Positions 1 through 6,891 of a stretch of DNA of 39,673 bases are shown piece by piece. The position numbers and the translations under genes are program-made. Location of the stretch: NCBI RefSeq assembly GCF_018918265.1, contig NZ_JAHLQC010000024.1, forward strand, positions 1 to 39,673, read 5' to 3'. The stretch's first letter is position 1. Every line of letters starts with the position of its first letter. This DNA comes from Falcatimonas sp. MSJ-15 (GTDB lineage Bacteria; Bacillota; Clostridia; Lachnospirales; Lachnospiraceae). Below the pieces are notes generated by a model, which saw only the letters and a list, made by a program, of their open reading frames with translations, made no database searches and was not told the origin of the DNA.

Positions 1-144
1 ATGCACATGTAATACCAATATCAGGAAAATCATACAGATTAAAAGACCACTTAAAACAAACAGACTAATTGTACATTTTTATATAATATTTTTTGTACAT
101 TAAGTCTTGACATTTTATATTTGTTCAACTTCGGTTATAATATC

Positions 145-273
145 CTATAATTTTTCAAACCCTTTTATATCTTGTTGGCGTTCCCGATACTCTTTTGCTA
201 TCATTCCAACAGACAAAAGCATTATAGCGACAAACAGGAGCGAGATTAACGGTAATACTTTTTTAGTTTTCAT
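145..273 (-). pseudogene. Truncated small membrane protein, possibly the N-terminus of a class B sortase
   Basis: A 42-residue reading frame starts at an ATG with a good GGAGG site five bases upstream. It holds a Lys-rich start, one hydrophobic segment at about residues 6-26 and a charged tail (EYRERQQDIKGFEKL) that stops abruptly. A single N-terminal anchor followed by a tail of the EYxERQQDI type is what I recall from class B sortases carried on clostridial mobile elements, but the catalytic domain (His, Cys, Arg) is absent. I therefore infer a remnant cut at an element junction near 145. An in-frame ATG 14 codons upstream is also possible. It could equally be an intact one-pass membrane peptide. 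The family assignment is from memory and weak. Confidence 0.4.
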
Positions 274-561
274 ATAGACCTCCGTCAATAGTTTCTGTTT
301 TTTACTGAACACCATATTTTACTCTTGCCTTGTCAGTTTATAAGTCCCGCTGACCGTTCCTTCTCAGAGGGTAATTTAGGGTATAACAAAATAACCCACC
401 CGAATATCGTTTTTTTTATTTGGTGAGTTTGTTCTTTCAAATACGAAACAAATGCTCATGTACGGTAAAGTATCACAAGAAAATTATGTCGAATTGACAG
501 CCGCCTCCGCTATACCGAATAAGGAAATAAAGAGTCCTCAAATTTTGCGCTACTAAATGAA
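274..561. other. Gap with no recognisable gene
   Basis: Between the truncated membrane reading frame and the terminator after tet(40) I see no coding sequence with a credible start and codon use, and no RNA gene. A weak inverted repeat (GTCAG/CTGAC near 335-360) and an AT-rich stretch are the only structure visible. Confidence 0.5.
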
Positions 562-589
562 GACGAGCGGAAGTAATCTCCCGCTCGTC
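562..589 (-). terminator. Hairpin after tet(40)
   Basis: GACGAGCGG pairs with CCGCTCGTC around a loop of about ten bases, 21 bases past the tet(40) stop codon. On the minus strand it is followed by only a short, broken T-run (TTCATTT), so termination may be partial. Its position makes it the likely end of the tet(O/32/O)-tet(40) transcript. Confidence 0.6.
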
Positions 590-610
590 AGTAAACTTAA
601 CTATGCCATA

Positions 611-1831
611 TCAATCCCGCTTCTTTCCCGCCACCGGCACTAAGAACAGCGCGGGCAACAGCAGGAAAGCGGTACAGACCAGCCCCCAGGGTATGGACAC
701 CTGCTGGGCTACCAGCCCCACAATAGGCCCGCCGATGATCTGCCCGAAAGAGTCCAGCTGTCCGCTGGTGGAAAAGACTGTGGCGCGCATTTTCTCATCC
801 ACATGGTCGTTCATCCAGGCGGCCAGCACAGGCTCCTTGATGGTGCGCATAAGCCCCGCCAGCAGGAACACCAACAACATGAACCAAAAGCTCCGCCCCA
901 CCGCGAAGAGAACCAGGCACAGGATATACCCGGCGCTGGTGGACATGACCACACTGGTTCGGCTGACAGTCCCTTTTTTCTCCATGCGGGCGATGAGCAA
1001 CTGAGAAGCCAGAATACCTAAGCCGTTGCCGATAAGACTGATAACACCGAACCAAGTGACGCTGTTCAGCGGCCCGATAACGGGTATTACCGTGTCATCC
1101 AGAAAATGAGCGGTGGAGAGCCGGTCAAAGCCTTCACTGGCAAGTCCCCCGCATAGTGTGATTGCTAAGAGCGCCAGCAACACAGGTGCGCCTTTCACAA
1201 AGCCCAGGTTGAGCTTGAACAGGCAGACAAAGTCTTTAAGCAAGCCCTGCCGTTCCTCAATAGCAGGGGAGAAGTTGGTTTCTGGCATGATGCGAACCAT
1301 CACCAGCCCCAACAACAAGCACAAACTGCCCCCCAAGATGACAGGCATTTGCAGGTTTATGTTTCCCAGCAGTGTGCCCAGCACCACGCCCAGAACGCCG
1401 CCGATTTGCCCCATTTGACTGCCCCGCAGGAACACCTTGTCTATGGGTTTGTCCTCTTCCTCCGAGGCAATCCACGCCTCCAGAGCGCCGGTGATGAAGG
1501 TATCACCGCAACCCCAGACAACCTGGGCCAGCAGAACCGGCGCGAACCACGGTAGCGCACCCTCCATCAGAAAGCCCAGGCCGTAGAGGAACATTCCAAT
1601 CAGCACCGAGCGCCGACGGCTATACAAATCCGCCACCACACCGGTGGGTATCTCGAACAGAAAGCAGGAGGTCTCCAGAACCGTCCCTACCAGGACAAGC
1701 TGGAAAGCATCCAGCTGCACCACCTCCAGGTGGTACACGATGGAAAGCACTGTGGACATAGAAACCGCCAGGGAACAGACAAATCGGAACAGCAGGTAGA
1801 CAGAATATGCCTTTGAATTTTTAGCAAACAT
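611..1831 (-). CDS. tet(40): Tetracycline efflux MFS transporter Tet(40)
   Basis: This is a 406-residue major facilitator superfamily exporter. Proteins of this group swap a tetracycline-divalent cation complex for protons across the cytoplasmic membrane. About 12 hydrophobic segments are visible, with a motif-A-like loop after helix 2 (GVVADLYSRRRSVL at about residues 65-78). I chose the inner ATG (start of MFAKNSKAYSVYL) because AAAGGAG lies just upstream; this gives the 406 residues I recall for Tet(40). The frame could otherwise extend seven codons upstream. The gene begins 50 bases after the tet(O)-type gene, with no promoter visible between them, so the two are probably cotranscribed. 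The same gene pair is known from Clostridium saccharolyticum K10 and gut metagenomes. GC content is clearly higher than in the adjoining ribosomal-protection gene, which suggests separate origins. Confidence 0.93.
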   Translation of the reverse strand: MFAKNSKAYSVYLLFRFVCSLAVSMSTVLSIVYHLEVVQLDAFQLVLVGTVLETSCFLFEIPTGVVADLYSRRRSVLIGMFLYGLGFLMEGALPWFAPVLLAQVVWGCGDTFITGALEAWIASEEEDKPIDKVFLRGSQMGQIGGVLGVVLGTLLGNINLQMPVILGGSLCLLLGLVMVRIMPETNFSPAIEERQGLLKDFVCLFKLNLGFVKGAPVLLALLAITLCGGLASEGFDRLSTAHFLDDTVIPVIGPLNSVTWFGVISLIGNGLGILASQLLIARMEKKGTVSRTSVVMSTSAGYILCLVLFAVGRSFWFMLLVFLLAGLMRTIKEPVLAAWMNDHVDEKMRATVFSTSGQLDSFGQIIGGPIVGLVAQQVSIPWGLVCTAFLLLPALFLVPVAGKKRD

Positions 1832-1881
1832 GAAGTTACATTCTCCTTTCAAATCTCATTTTATATGACTTTTGCAAGCTG

Positions 1882-3801
1882 TTAAGCTAACTTGTGGAAC
1901 ATATGCCGAACCTTATCTATACGGCTATTCGGGCGGCGGGGTTGGCAAATAAATTTACCAATAGCTGGCTGGTATCCTTTTAACTCTGTCAAGCAGACTC
2001 CCTGCCCATTTGTGAAATAAGTTAAATCGTTCCTGTATTCTTGAATACATCTAGCAGGGATTTCTCCTTTCAGAATGACCTCGTCATTCTTTATCTGAGT
2101 ACTTACAATATCTGCACAATACCTTGGAGCATCATGATACGCCCGTGAGAGATATTCCTGCGGTGCATAAATTTCAAAGTGGAGATATGGCTCTAATAGT
2201 TCTGTCCCTGCTTTTTTTAAAGCCTGCTCCAATACGATAGGGGAAAGCAGCCGAAAGTCTGCGGGGGTACTTACAGGACTATAATACAATCCATATTCAA
2301 AACAGATTTTACAGTCTGTCACTTTCCATCCATACAGCCCCTGCTCGCAGCCATAAAGAACCCCCTCCATAACCGCATTTTGGAACGATTGATTTAAATA
2401 TCCAAGTGAAACTCTGCTTTCATACTGCACTCCGCTTCCAATAGGGAGCGGCTCTATGGACAACCCGACAGAAGCCCAGAAAGGATTTGGCGGGACTTCT
2501 ATGTGGATGGTATATTCTGCTTTTCTAAGCGGTCTTTCCATATATATAACAGTAGGCTCTTTTATTTCTGCCTCCACATGATATTTTTCCTCAAGGATGG
2601 CACAAATGACTTCCATCTGCACATTCCCCAAAAAAGATAACATAATCTCATGGGTAACAGTATCAATGTCAAAATGCAAAAGAGGGTCTGTATCAGCAAT
2701 CTCTGCGAGGGCATTTAACAGGGCTTCCCTTTGCTCCGGCTTTTGCGGCTCTACCGTTGTCCGAAGTAATGGCATGGGATTATCAATCCGTGTTTTGTGA
2801 GGCAGGAGTTTTTCATTTCCCAGGATATCGTTCAGTTTCAAAGTATCATCAGCTAAAATAACAATTTCTCCCGGACAGGCATGGTCAGCCGGGACGATTT
2901 CACCATTTGACGGAATACACATCTCTGTGATTTTTATTTTCTCTTTTTCAGATATTCTAATAACATCCCTCAAATGCAATGTTCCGCTATATATACGCAC
3001 ATAAACAAAACGCTGCCTTTTCTCTGAATATTCAATCTTAAAAACCTGCCCGCATAGTTCAGATTGACCTTCAGGCGTTGATGAATAAAATTTACTGGCA
3101 ATCACTTCTATAAGCTGCCGAATCCCCAGATTGTTTTTAGCGCTTCCGTGATAAACGGGAAATAACGTTCCGTTTTGGAATCTCCTGTTTTCTTCCTGTT
3201 CCAGTTCTGACATTTTAAACGGTTTCCCTGACATATATTTCTCTAATAGTTCATCGTTTCCCATAATTACCGCATCCCACTGTTCCATATCGTCATTGTC
3301 CGTTACATTTATATGGGGATGCTGCCCAACCTTTTGCTTCACTATAATTTCCGAAGAAAGCTTTGCTTTCATTTCCCGATATACCATTGGCAAATCAATC
3401 CCCTCTTGGTCAATTTTATTGATGAAAAAGATTGTCGGAATCTTCATTGTCTGTAGTGCATGAAACAGTATACGGGTCTGTGCCTGTATGCCATCCTTTG
3501 CAGAAACTAATAATACTGCTCCGTCTAAAACGGATAAAGAACGGTATACTTCCGCCAAAAAATCCATATGGCCTGGCGTATCTATAATGTTGACTTTTAC
3601 ATCCTCCCACTGAAAAGATGTCACTGCTGTCTGGATAGTGATTCCCCTTTGACGCTCCAAATTCATTGTATCTGTCCTTGTTGTGCCTTCATCTACGCTC
3701 CCTAGTTCTGCAATTGCACCACTGGTATATAATAAACTTTCCGTTAATGTTGTCTTTCCTGCGTCAACGTGAGCCAGAATGCCTAAGTTAATTATTTTCA
3801 T
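1882..3801 (-). CDS. tet(O/32/O): Mosaic tetracycline ribosomal protection protein Tet(O/32/O)
   Basis: This 639-residue, full-length translational GTPase related to EF-G binds the ribosome and removes tetracycline from the decoding site. The G1 loop ([13 protein letters not shown], about residues 10-22), DTPGH (about 74-78) and NKID (about 128-131) are all present. From memory of the families, residues 1 to about 290 and about 390 to the end match Tet(O). The block of about 100 residues between them ([19 protein letters not shown] through [12 protein letters not shown]) matches Tet(32)/Tet(W), so the gene is a recombinant. The return to Tet(O) sequence is at GNVQMEV, where Tet(W) and Tet(32) have GKVQLEV. 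The ATG follows an AGGAGG site and a long leader. Exact crossover points need an alignment. Confidence 0.95.
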   Translation of the reverse strand: MKIINLGILAHVDAGKTTLTESLLYTSGAIAELGSVDEGTTRTDTMNLERQRGITIQTAVTSFQWEDVKVNIIDTPGHMDFLAEVYRSLSVLDGAVLLVSAKDGIQAQTRILFHALQTMKIPTIFFINKIDQEGIDLPMVYREMKAKLSSEIIVKQKVGQHPHINVTDNDDMEQWDAVIMGNDELLEKYMSGKPFKMSELEQEENRRFQNGTLFPVYHGSAKNNLGIRQLIEVIASKFYSSTPEGQSELCGQVFKIEYSEKRQRFVYVRIYSGTLHLRDVIRISEKEKIKITEMCIPSNGEIVPADHACPGEIVILADDTLKLNDILGNEKLLPHKTRIDNPMPLLRTTVEPQKPEQREALLNALAEIADTDPLLHFDIDTVTHEIMLSFLGNVQMEVICAILEEKYHVEAEIKEPTVIYMERPLRKAEYTIHIEVPPNPFWASVGLSIEPLPIGSGVQYESRVSLGYLNQSFQNAVMEGVLYGCEQGLYGWKVTDCKICFEYGLYYSPVSTPADFRLLSPIVLEQALKKAGTELLEPYLHFEIYAPQEYLSRAYHDAPRYCADIVSTQIKNDEVILKGEIPARCIQEYRNDLTYFTNGQGVCLTELKGYQPAIGKFICQPRRPNSRIDKVRHMFHKLA

Positions 3802-3843
3802 GTGATTTTCCTCCTATCAACACCCAAAAAAGGGCATAAAAAT

Positions 3844-3873
3844 ACCCAGTGATAAATACTCCTATCACTGGGT
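3844..3873 (-). terminator. Attenuator hairpin upstream of tet(O/32/O)
   Basis: A perfect 11-base-pair stem (ACCCAGTGATA with TATCACTGGGT) has an eight-base loop. On the minus strand it is followed by ATTTTTATGCCC and then a run of seven T. It ends about 43 bases before the tet(O/32/O) start codon and is the likely transcription stop relieved under tetracycline. Confidence 0.8.
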
Positions 3874-4025
3874 AAATAACTCCAATAGCCCCAAAACACT
3901 TATATGTTTTCGGGCATATAAAATTACATGATAAAAGTATTCTTAAACTGGGTACAAAAAACTAAGCCCCATATTAAAAGTGAAACGGGACTGCTACTTT
4001 TTGTTCCCACTATCAAATTGACAGT

Positions 4026-4049
4026 TTATTTAAGAATACCTTGCCGCAT
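4026..4049 (-). CDS. tet leader peptide (MRQGILK)
   Basis: A seven-codon frame has a strong AAGGAG site ten bases before its ATG, 32 bases downstream of the -10 box of the tet promoter. It overlaps the first arm (GTATTCTTAAA) of the leader inverted repeats, so ribosome position on it could decide which hairpin forms. It is too short for homology; the call rests on position, ribosome binding site and the tet(M) precedent. Confidence 0.7.
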   Translation of the reverse strand: MRQGILK

Positions 4050-4081
4050 ATTTATTAACTCCTTGTATAATACTGAATCTA

Positions 4082-4110
4082 ATTATATTCCTTAACCCTT
4101 TATTTGTCAA
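4082..4110 (-). promoter_or_regulatory. Consensus promoter of the tet operon
   Basis: On the minus strand TTGACA (4105-4110) and TATAAT (4082-4087) are separated by exactly 17 bases, a perfect vegetative sigma-A promoter. It lies between the terminator of tnpV and the tet leader, so the tet genes are transcribed independently of the genes upstream. Confidence 0.9.
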
Positions 4111-4133
4111 GCTGACAAACTAAAGCAGAAAAA

Positions 4134-4156
4134 GCGGCAGGATTTCCCCCTGCCAC
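4134..4156 (-). terminator. Terminator after tnpV
   Basis: On the minus strand GTGGCAGG pairs with CCTGCCGC (one G-U pair) around a seven-base loop and is followed directly by TTTTTCTGCTTT. It lies 11 bases after the tnpV stop codon and insulates the tet promoter from upstream reading. Confidence 0.8.
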
Positions 4157-4167
4157 TAATCATCTGT

Positions 4168-4542
4168 TTATGCAAAAATAATTTCCTTTTCCACAATCTC
4201 CCTCGCACAAGCCCTTATGTTATTGAGGCATCCTGTCCATTCTAAGGCGTTTTCTGCCTTTAGCTGTTCCGTTATGCCCTGTGCCTGTTTCATACCCTCT
4301 ATGAGCCTTTCAAAGCGTTCCTGTGCCTGTCTGTTGATGTCGGCAAGGTAGGCGTTTAGCCTGCCGCTTGTAAGAAGATTGGTGTATGTAACTTTACGGT
4401 ACTGTTTTAGATAATCTAAATGCCGTTGCCCCCAGATGCCTATTGCCTGTTCTTCTTCGGCGGGTACAGTTAAGCACGGTATCAAATAATCCCCTTGCCT
4501 TTCGTATTTGCCGCCCAGTTCCTCAAATAATGATTTTGCCAT
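4168..4542 (-). CDS. tnpV: Transposon-encoded protein TnpV
   Basis: This 124-residue, highly charged and helical protein matches the TnpV family found on Tn4451-like and related clostridial mobilisable elements. Conserved-looking features are the start MAKSLFEELGGKYERQGDYL, the segment GIWGQRHLDYLKQYRKVTYTNL, and a tail with a Cys-containing helix. Its biochemical role is not established, and it is not itself the recombinase. The start follows GGAGG by nine bases. Its position just upstream of the tet promoter marks this as part of the mobile cassette that carried tet(O/32/O)-tet(40). No TnpX-type recombinase is seen next to it, so the cassette is probably a fragment or depends on a partner. 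Confidence 0.82.
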   Translation of the reverse strand: MAKSLFEELGGKYERQGDYLIPCLTVPAEEEQAIGIWGQRHLDYLKQYRKVTYTNLLTSGRLNAYLADINRQAQERFERLIEGMKQAQGITEQLKAENALEWTGCLNNIRACAREIVEKEIIFA

Positions 4543-4593
4543 TGTCTGTTACCTCCACATTCTTTTTTATTTTGAATGTCCGCAAAATCCGTC

Positions 4594-4839
4594 CTACATC
4601 GGTCCTACAGTATGTATCACATAATCACATGGCAGATTATAGGCTTTTGTTATCTTTGCTTCTCCAGTCTCACATCCGTGAAGTGTCCTGCACTCCGCCA
4701 GAAGCTCCGGTCCTGCTGCTCTATGAATTGCACCATCTACACCACCTCCGCCAAGAAGGGAATTGTTTGCTGCATTTACGATTGCCTGCACATCTGTTGC
4801 CTTTGTAATATCACCTTTTATCGTCTTAATCAAATACAT
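4594..4839 (-). pseudogene. Truncated macro-domain (ADP-ribose-binding) protein
   Basis: The 81 residues are the first half of a macro domain of the O-acetyl-ADP-ribose deacetylase type. They include the ADP-ribose-binding segment [20 protein letters not shown] (about residues 25-44) and the following helix [20 protein letters not shown], ending at YVIHTVGPM. Full-length family members run on for roughly another 80-100 residues, so the catalytic fold is incomplete here. The stop falls at the junction with the tnpV/tet cassette, and the short sequence TGTAGGAC occurs twice, 11 bases apart, across it. It starts just after the small gene upstream and is the last gene of the operon that begins with the VOC gene. 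Probably inactive. Confidence 0.85.
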
Positions 4840-4842
4840 TGT

Positions 4843-5061
4843 TTAATATTCCTTCTCTATGTCATCATCTATTCCATACATTTTCTTGAATGCATCAAGG
4901 TCTGCCTGATTCTTGATCAGCATAACCTCTTCTATCTTACCAGTATGAATATCCTTAAATCCAGCAACCTGCTCGCCATTACATATGCTCGCCTTGATTA
5001 CCGGTTTCTTATTTTCTTTATCATATAACTTTGTAACTGTCTTTTTCTTAAAAAGTCCCAC
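4843..5061 (-). CDS. Small conserved protein of unknown function
   Basis: This is a 72-residue protein with a GTG start eight bases after AAGG; an alternative GTG lies three codons upstream. It has a basic start (GLFKKKTVTKLYDKENKKPV), a single Cys in ASICNGEQVAGFKDIHTG and an acidic end. I recall similar small proteins being common in Lachnospiraceae and sometimes labelled aspartate dehydrogenase in automatic annotation. It is far too short for that and has no nucleotide-binding motif. It lies between yaiI and the macro-domain gene with gaps of only one to three bases, so it is translated in the same operon. Confidence 0.7.
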   Translation of the reverse strand: MGLFKKKTVTKLYDKENKKPVIKASICNGEQVAGFKDIHTGKIEEVMLIKNQADLDAFKKMYGIDDDIEKEY

Positions 5062-5062
5062 T

Positions 5063-5521
5063 CTAAGCACCTTCTTTTGACTTTGCCATCAATATAAGTT
5101 TTTCAAATGACTGCGCAAAGCGTACATCATCATCTTCTGTACGCTTCCTTGCTCCCTTTATGTGATTCTTGTGAGAGCTGCGTCTTGCCTTTTTGTTAAG
5201 ATGCCGCTCCATAAGCATCTGGTCAATATTCTCATTCGTGTACCACTTGCCGGATTGGTGAATAGCATATGCACCTTTTCCAAGTGCCATAGCAGCTACA
5301 CCATAATCCTGCGATACTACAATATCCCCTTTATGGCAAATGCTGATCAGCTTATAATCTACCGCATCTGCTCCTGCACCTACCACAATCACCTCGCTGT
5401 AATCAGAATACAAAATATGATTCGTATCACACAGCAAGGTGGTTGGAATATTATATTTCTCTGCTATTTCTTCTACAATATCTACTACCGGACATGCATC
5501 TGCATCTACAAATATCTGCAT
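5063..5521 (-). CDS. YaiI/YqxD family protein (DUF188, UPF0178)
   Basis: This 152-residue protein of the YaiI/YqxD family has a predicted PIN-like/NYN-like nuclease fold. The start MQIFVDADACPV carries the hallmark DADACPV. VVSQDYGVAAMALGKGA in the middle and RHLNKKARRSS with a charged tail are also typical of the family. Molecular function is not established, though acidic residues D6, D8 and D-Y-G fit a metal site. I start at the inner Met because the DADACPV motif normally lies a few residues from the N-terminus and AGGAG sits just before it. The frame would otherwise overlap the VOC gene. Cotranscribed with the genes on either side. Confidence 0.88.
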   Translation of the reverse strand: MQIFVDADACPVVDIVEEIAEKYNIPTTLLCDTNHILYSDYSEVIVVGAGADAVDYKLISICHKGDIVVSQDYGVAAMALGKGAYAIHQSGKWYTNENIDQMLMERHLNKKARRSSHKNHIKGARKRTEDDDVRFAQSFEKLILMAKSKEGA

Positions 5522-5529
5522 ATTTCTCC

Positions 5530-5913
5530 TCAAATCCACATCATATTGTGATTAACTGGTGTTCGTACTTCTATAAGATTCCCTGATGGATCATAAAATC
5601 TCACCATCTTTTGACCTCCGCCCAACTCCGTTAATTCATTTTGGAATCTCACCAAAATATCACTTGAAGTAAGTTTATCTACCAGTCCTTCAACATCATT
5701 TTCCTCAAAATATAATTCAGATGTATTACTATATAGTGTTGTAAAAAGTCCAATATCATCCACCCATACTTTTACATCCTGTAATACCAATCCCTCAGAC
5801 AATATCGTATTACCTTCCTGTTTCATTATTACCTTTAAACCAAACATTTCCTGATAAAAACGAACAGATTCTTCCATATCATCAACAACTACCAAGACAT
5901 TTTTTAGCTTCAT
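5530..5913 (-). CDS. VOC-superfamily (glyoxalase/bleomycin-resistance-like) protein
   Basis: The 127 residues form the usual two beta-alpha-beta-beta-beta modules. The first begins KNVLVVVDDMEESVRFYQEMFGLKV and the second includes RFYDPSGNLIEVRTP, the classic end of a VOC fold with its Glu metal ligand. Such proteins are metal-dependent lyases or dioxygenases or drug-binding proteins; the substrate cannot be told from sequence. It is the first gene of a four-gene operon (VOC, YaiI, small unknown, truncated macro domain). It begins about 57 bases after the end of the 292-residue gene upstream and may have its own promoter in that AT-rich gap. Confidence 0.85.
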   Translation of the reverse strand: MKLKNVLVVVDDMEESVRFYQEMFGLKVIMKQEGNTILSEGLVLQDVKVWVDDIGLFTTLYSNTSELYFEENDVEGLVDKLTSSDILVRFQNELTELGGGQKMVRFYDPSGNLIEVRTPVNHNMMWI

Positions 5914-5970
5914 GATTTCTTTTCCTCTAGTTCCTTTTAATCCGTATCAGGCTTTTATACGATATCGCTT

Positions 5971-6849
5971 TTATATTTTAGATAATTCGTCTAATGTCGA
6001 AACTTTCCATAGCCATTCTAGTGGAATTGGTGGTGTCATAATATTTTCATCAGCTACTGCATCTAGTTGTATCCGCTTTTCTTTCTTTTCTGGCAATTTG
6101 CCATATTCATTACTTGAAAGAACACATCTATATTCATTTTGATAACTATATTTATCGAATTTACAAATCGGAGTGTATATGCCCGTATATGCATCACTTA
6201 TATAATTTATCCAATTTGAGCATACCGAAATATCATAATTCTTACTTTCCACTTCTTTCTCTACATAATTATTTAGGATCTGCACAAACCTTTTTCTATT
6301 TTTTACTATTGAAAAGTGAGTCCCCATATTTCTCATTCTAATATCAGGTTTTACAATTTTACCTGTGTCACTAATATGCAATGTATAAAAACATAATAAT
6401 CTATAGCAATTTTGATATCGCGACGAAACATATACCTTCCCATTTAACACTTTCTCCAAAATATAATCTTTTCCATCTGTGCAATGTATCAATGTTCCTT
6501 TGCTTAATCCCATATATTTTTTTAATTCATCTGAAGAAACCTCTAATATATTTTCAATTGCACATTCATTTATGTCACCTACAGCATCATTATCCTTAAA
6601 CTCTTGATAATAACGTGGTGATTGAAACCAAAATTGCCCTGCATTCATTGATTTTAATGCAGCTTCATCACTTATTTTAATAAGTATCCCATTTTCTATT
6701 TTATTATAGCCAATCTTAGTCTGTTGTGAATTTAATGGTCTACCACAAACTTTGCAAAATTTATTTTGTGGCATTTCTTTGTATTGAGTACCGCAAAGCA
6801 TACATCTATACACTTGAATTTCACTTTCATCTTCAGATATATTATTCAT
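5971..6849 (-). CDS. Unrecognised zinc-ribbon protein, last gene of the defence-type operon
   Basis: This is a 292-residue protein I do not recognise with confidence. An N-terminal zinc ribbon is clear (CMLC at 16-19, CKVC at 32-35). A middle part follows with LKSMNAGQFWFQSPRYYQEF, GDINECAIENI at about 91-101, and a C-terminal EYRCVLS segment. The pattern of a small ribbon, an aromatic 'FWFQSPRYY' strand, an acidic GDIxE and a late E-Y-R loosely resembles DUF2971-like proteins, but this is a hunch. There is no signal peptide or membrane span. It follows the four-ribbon gene by 42 bases with its own AAGGAG site and is very AT-rich, like its two upstream neighbours. A function linked to the type III system upstream is inferred only from position. 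Confidence 0.6.
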   Translation of the reverse strand: MNNISEDESEIQVYRCMLCGTQYKEMPQNKFCKVCGRPLNSQQTKIGYNKIENGILIKISDEAALKSMNAGQFWFQSPRYYQEFKDNDAVGDINECAIENILEVSSDELKKYMGLSKGTLIHCTDGKDYILEKVLNGKVYVSSRYQNCYRLLCFYTLHISDTGKIVKPDIRMRNMGTHFSIVKNRKRFVQILNNYVEKEVESKNYDISVCSNWINYISDAYTGIYTPICKFDKYSYQNEYRCVLSSNEYGKLPEKKEKRIQLDAVADENIMTPPIPLEWLWKVSTLDELSKI

Positions 6850-6891
6850 TATATTGCAACTCCTTATCTCAAATCAGCGATGATACAGTAT

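Larger units (their letters stand above)
3802..4081 (-). promoter_or_regulatory. tet(O)-type attenuator leader
   Basis: About 280 bases of untranslated leader separate the promoter from the tet(O/32/O) start. They carry a short leader peptide and several mutually exclusive inverted repeats. GTATTCTTAAA, within the leader peptide, can pair with TTTAAGAATAC about 75 bases later, and a terminator hairpin sits just before the gene. This is the arrangement described for tet(M)-type genes. There, slow ribosome movement on the leader peptide under tetracycline is thought to favour read-through. Regulation here is inferred from that likeness. Confidence 0.75.

Noticed and set aside
75..102. Two TGTACA sites flanking an AT-rich stretch, like an operator palindrome
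   Set aside because: Each TGTACA is itself a palindrome, but the stretch between is not symmetric, and there is no adjacent gene start.
104..140. TTGACA followed by TATAAT on the plus strand as a promoter
   Set aside because: The spacing is about 23 bases, too long for a sigma-A promoter, and no plus-strand gene follows.
4843..5061. Annotation of the small gene as aspartate dehydrogenase
   Set aside because: At 72 residues it cannot hold a dinucleotide-binding domain and shows no such motif; the label seems to be a database artefact.
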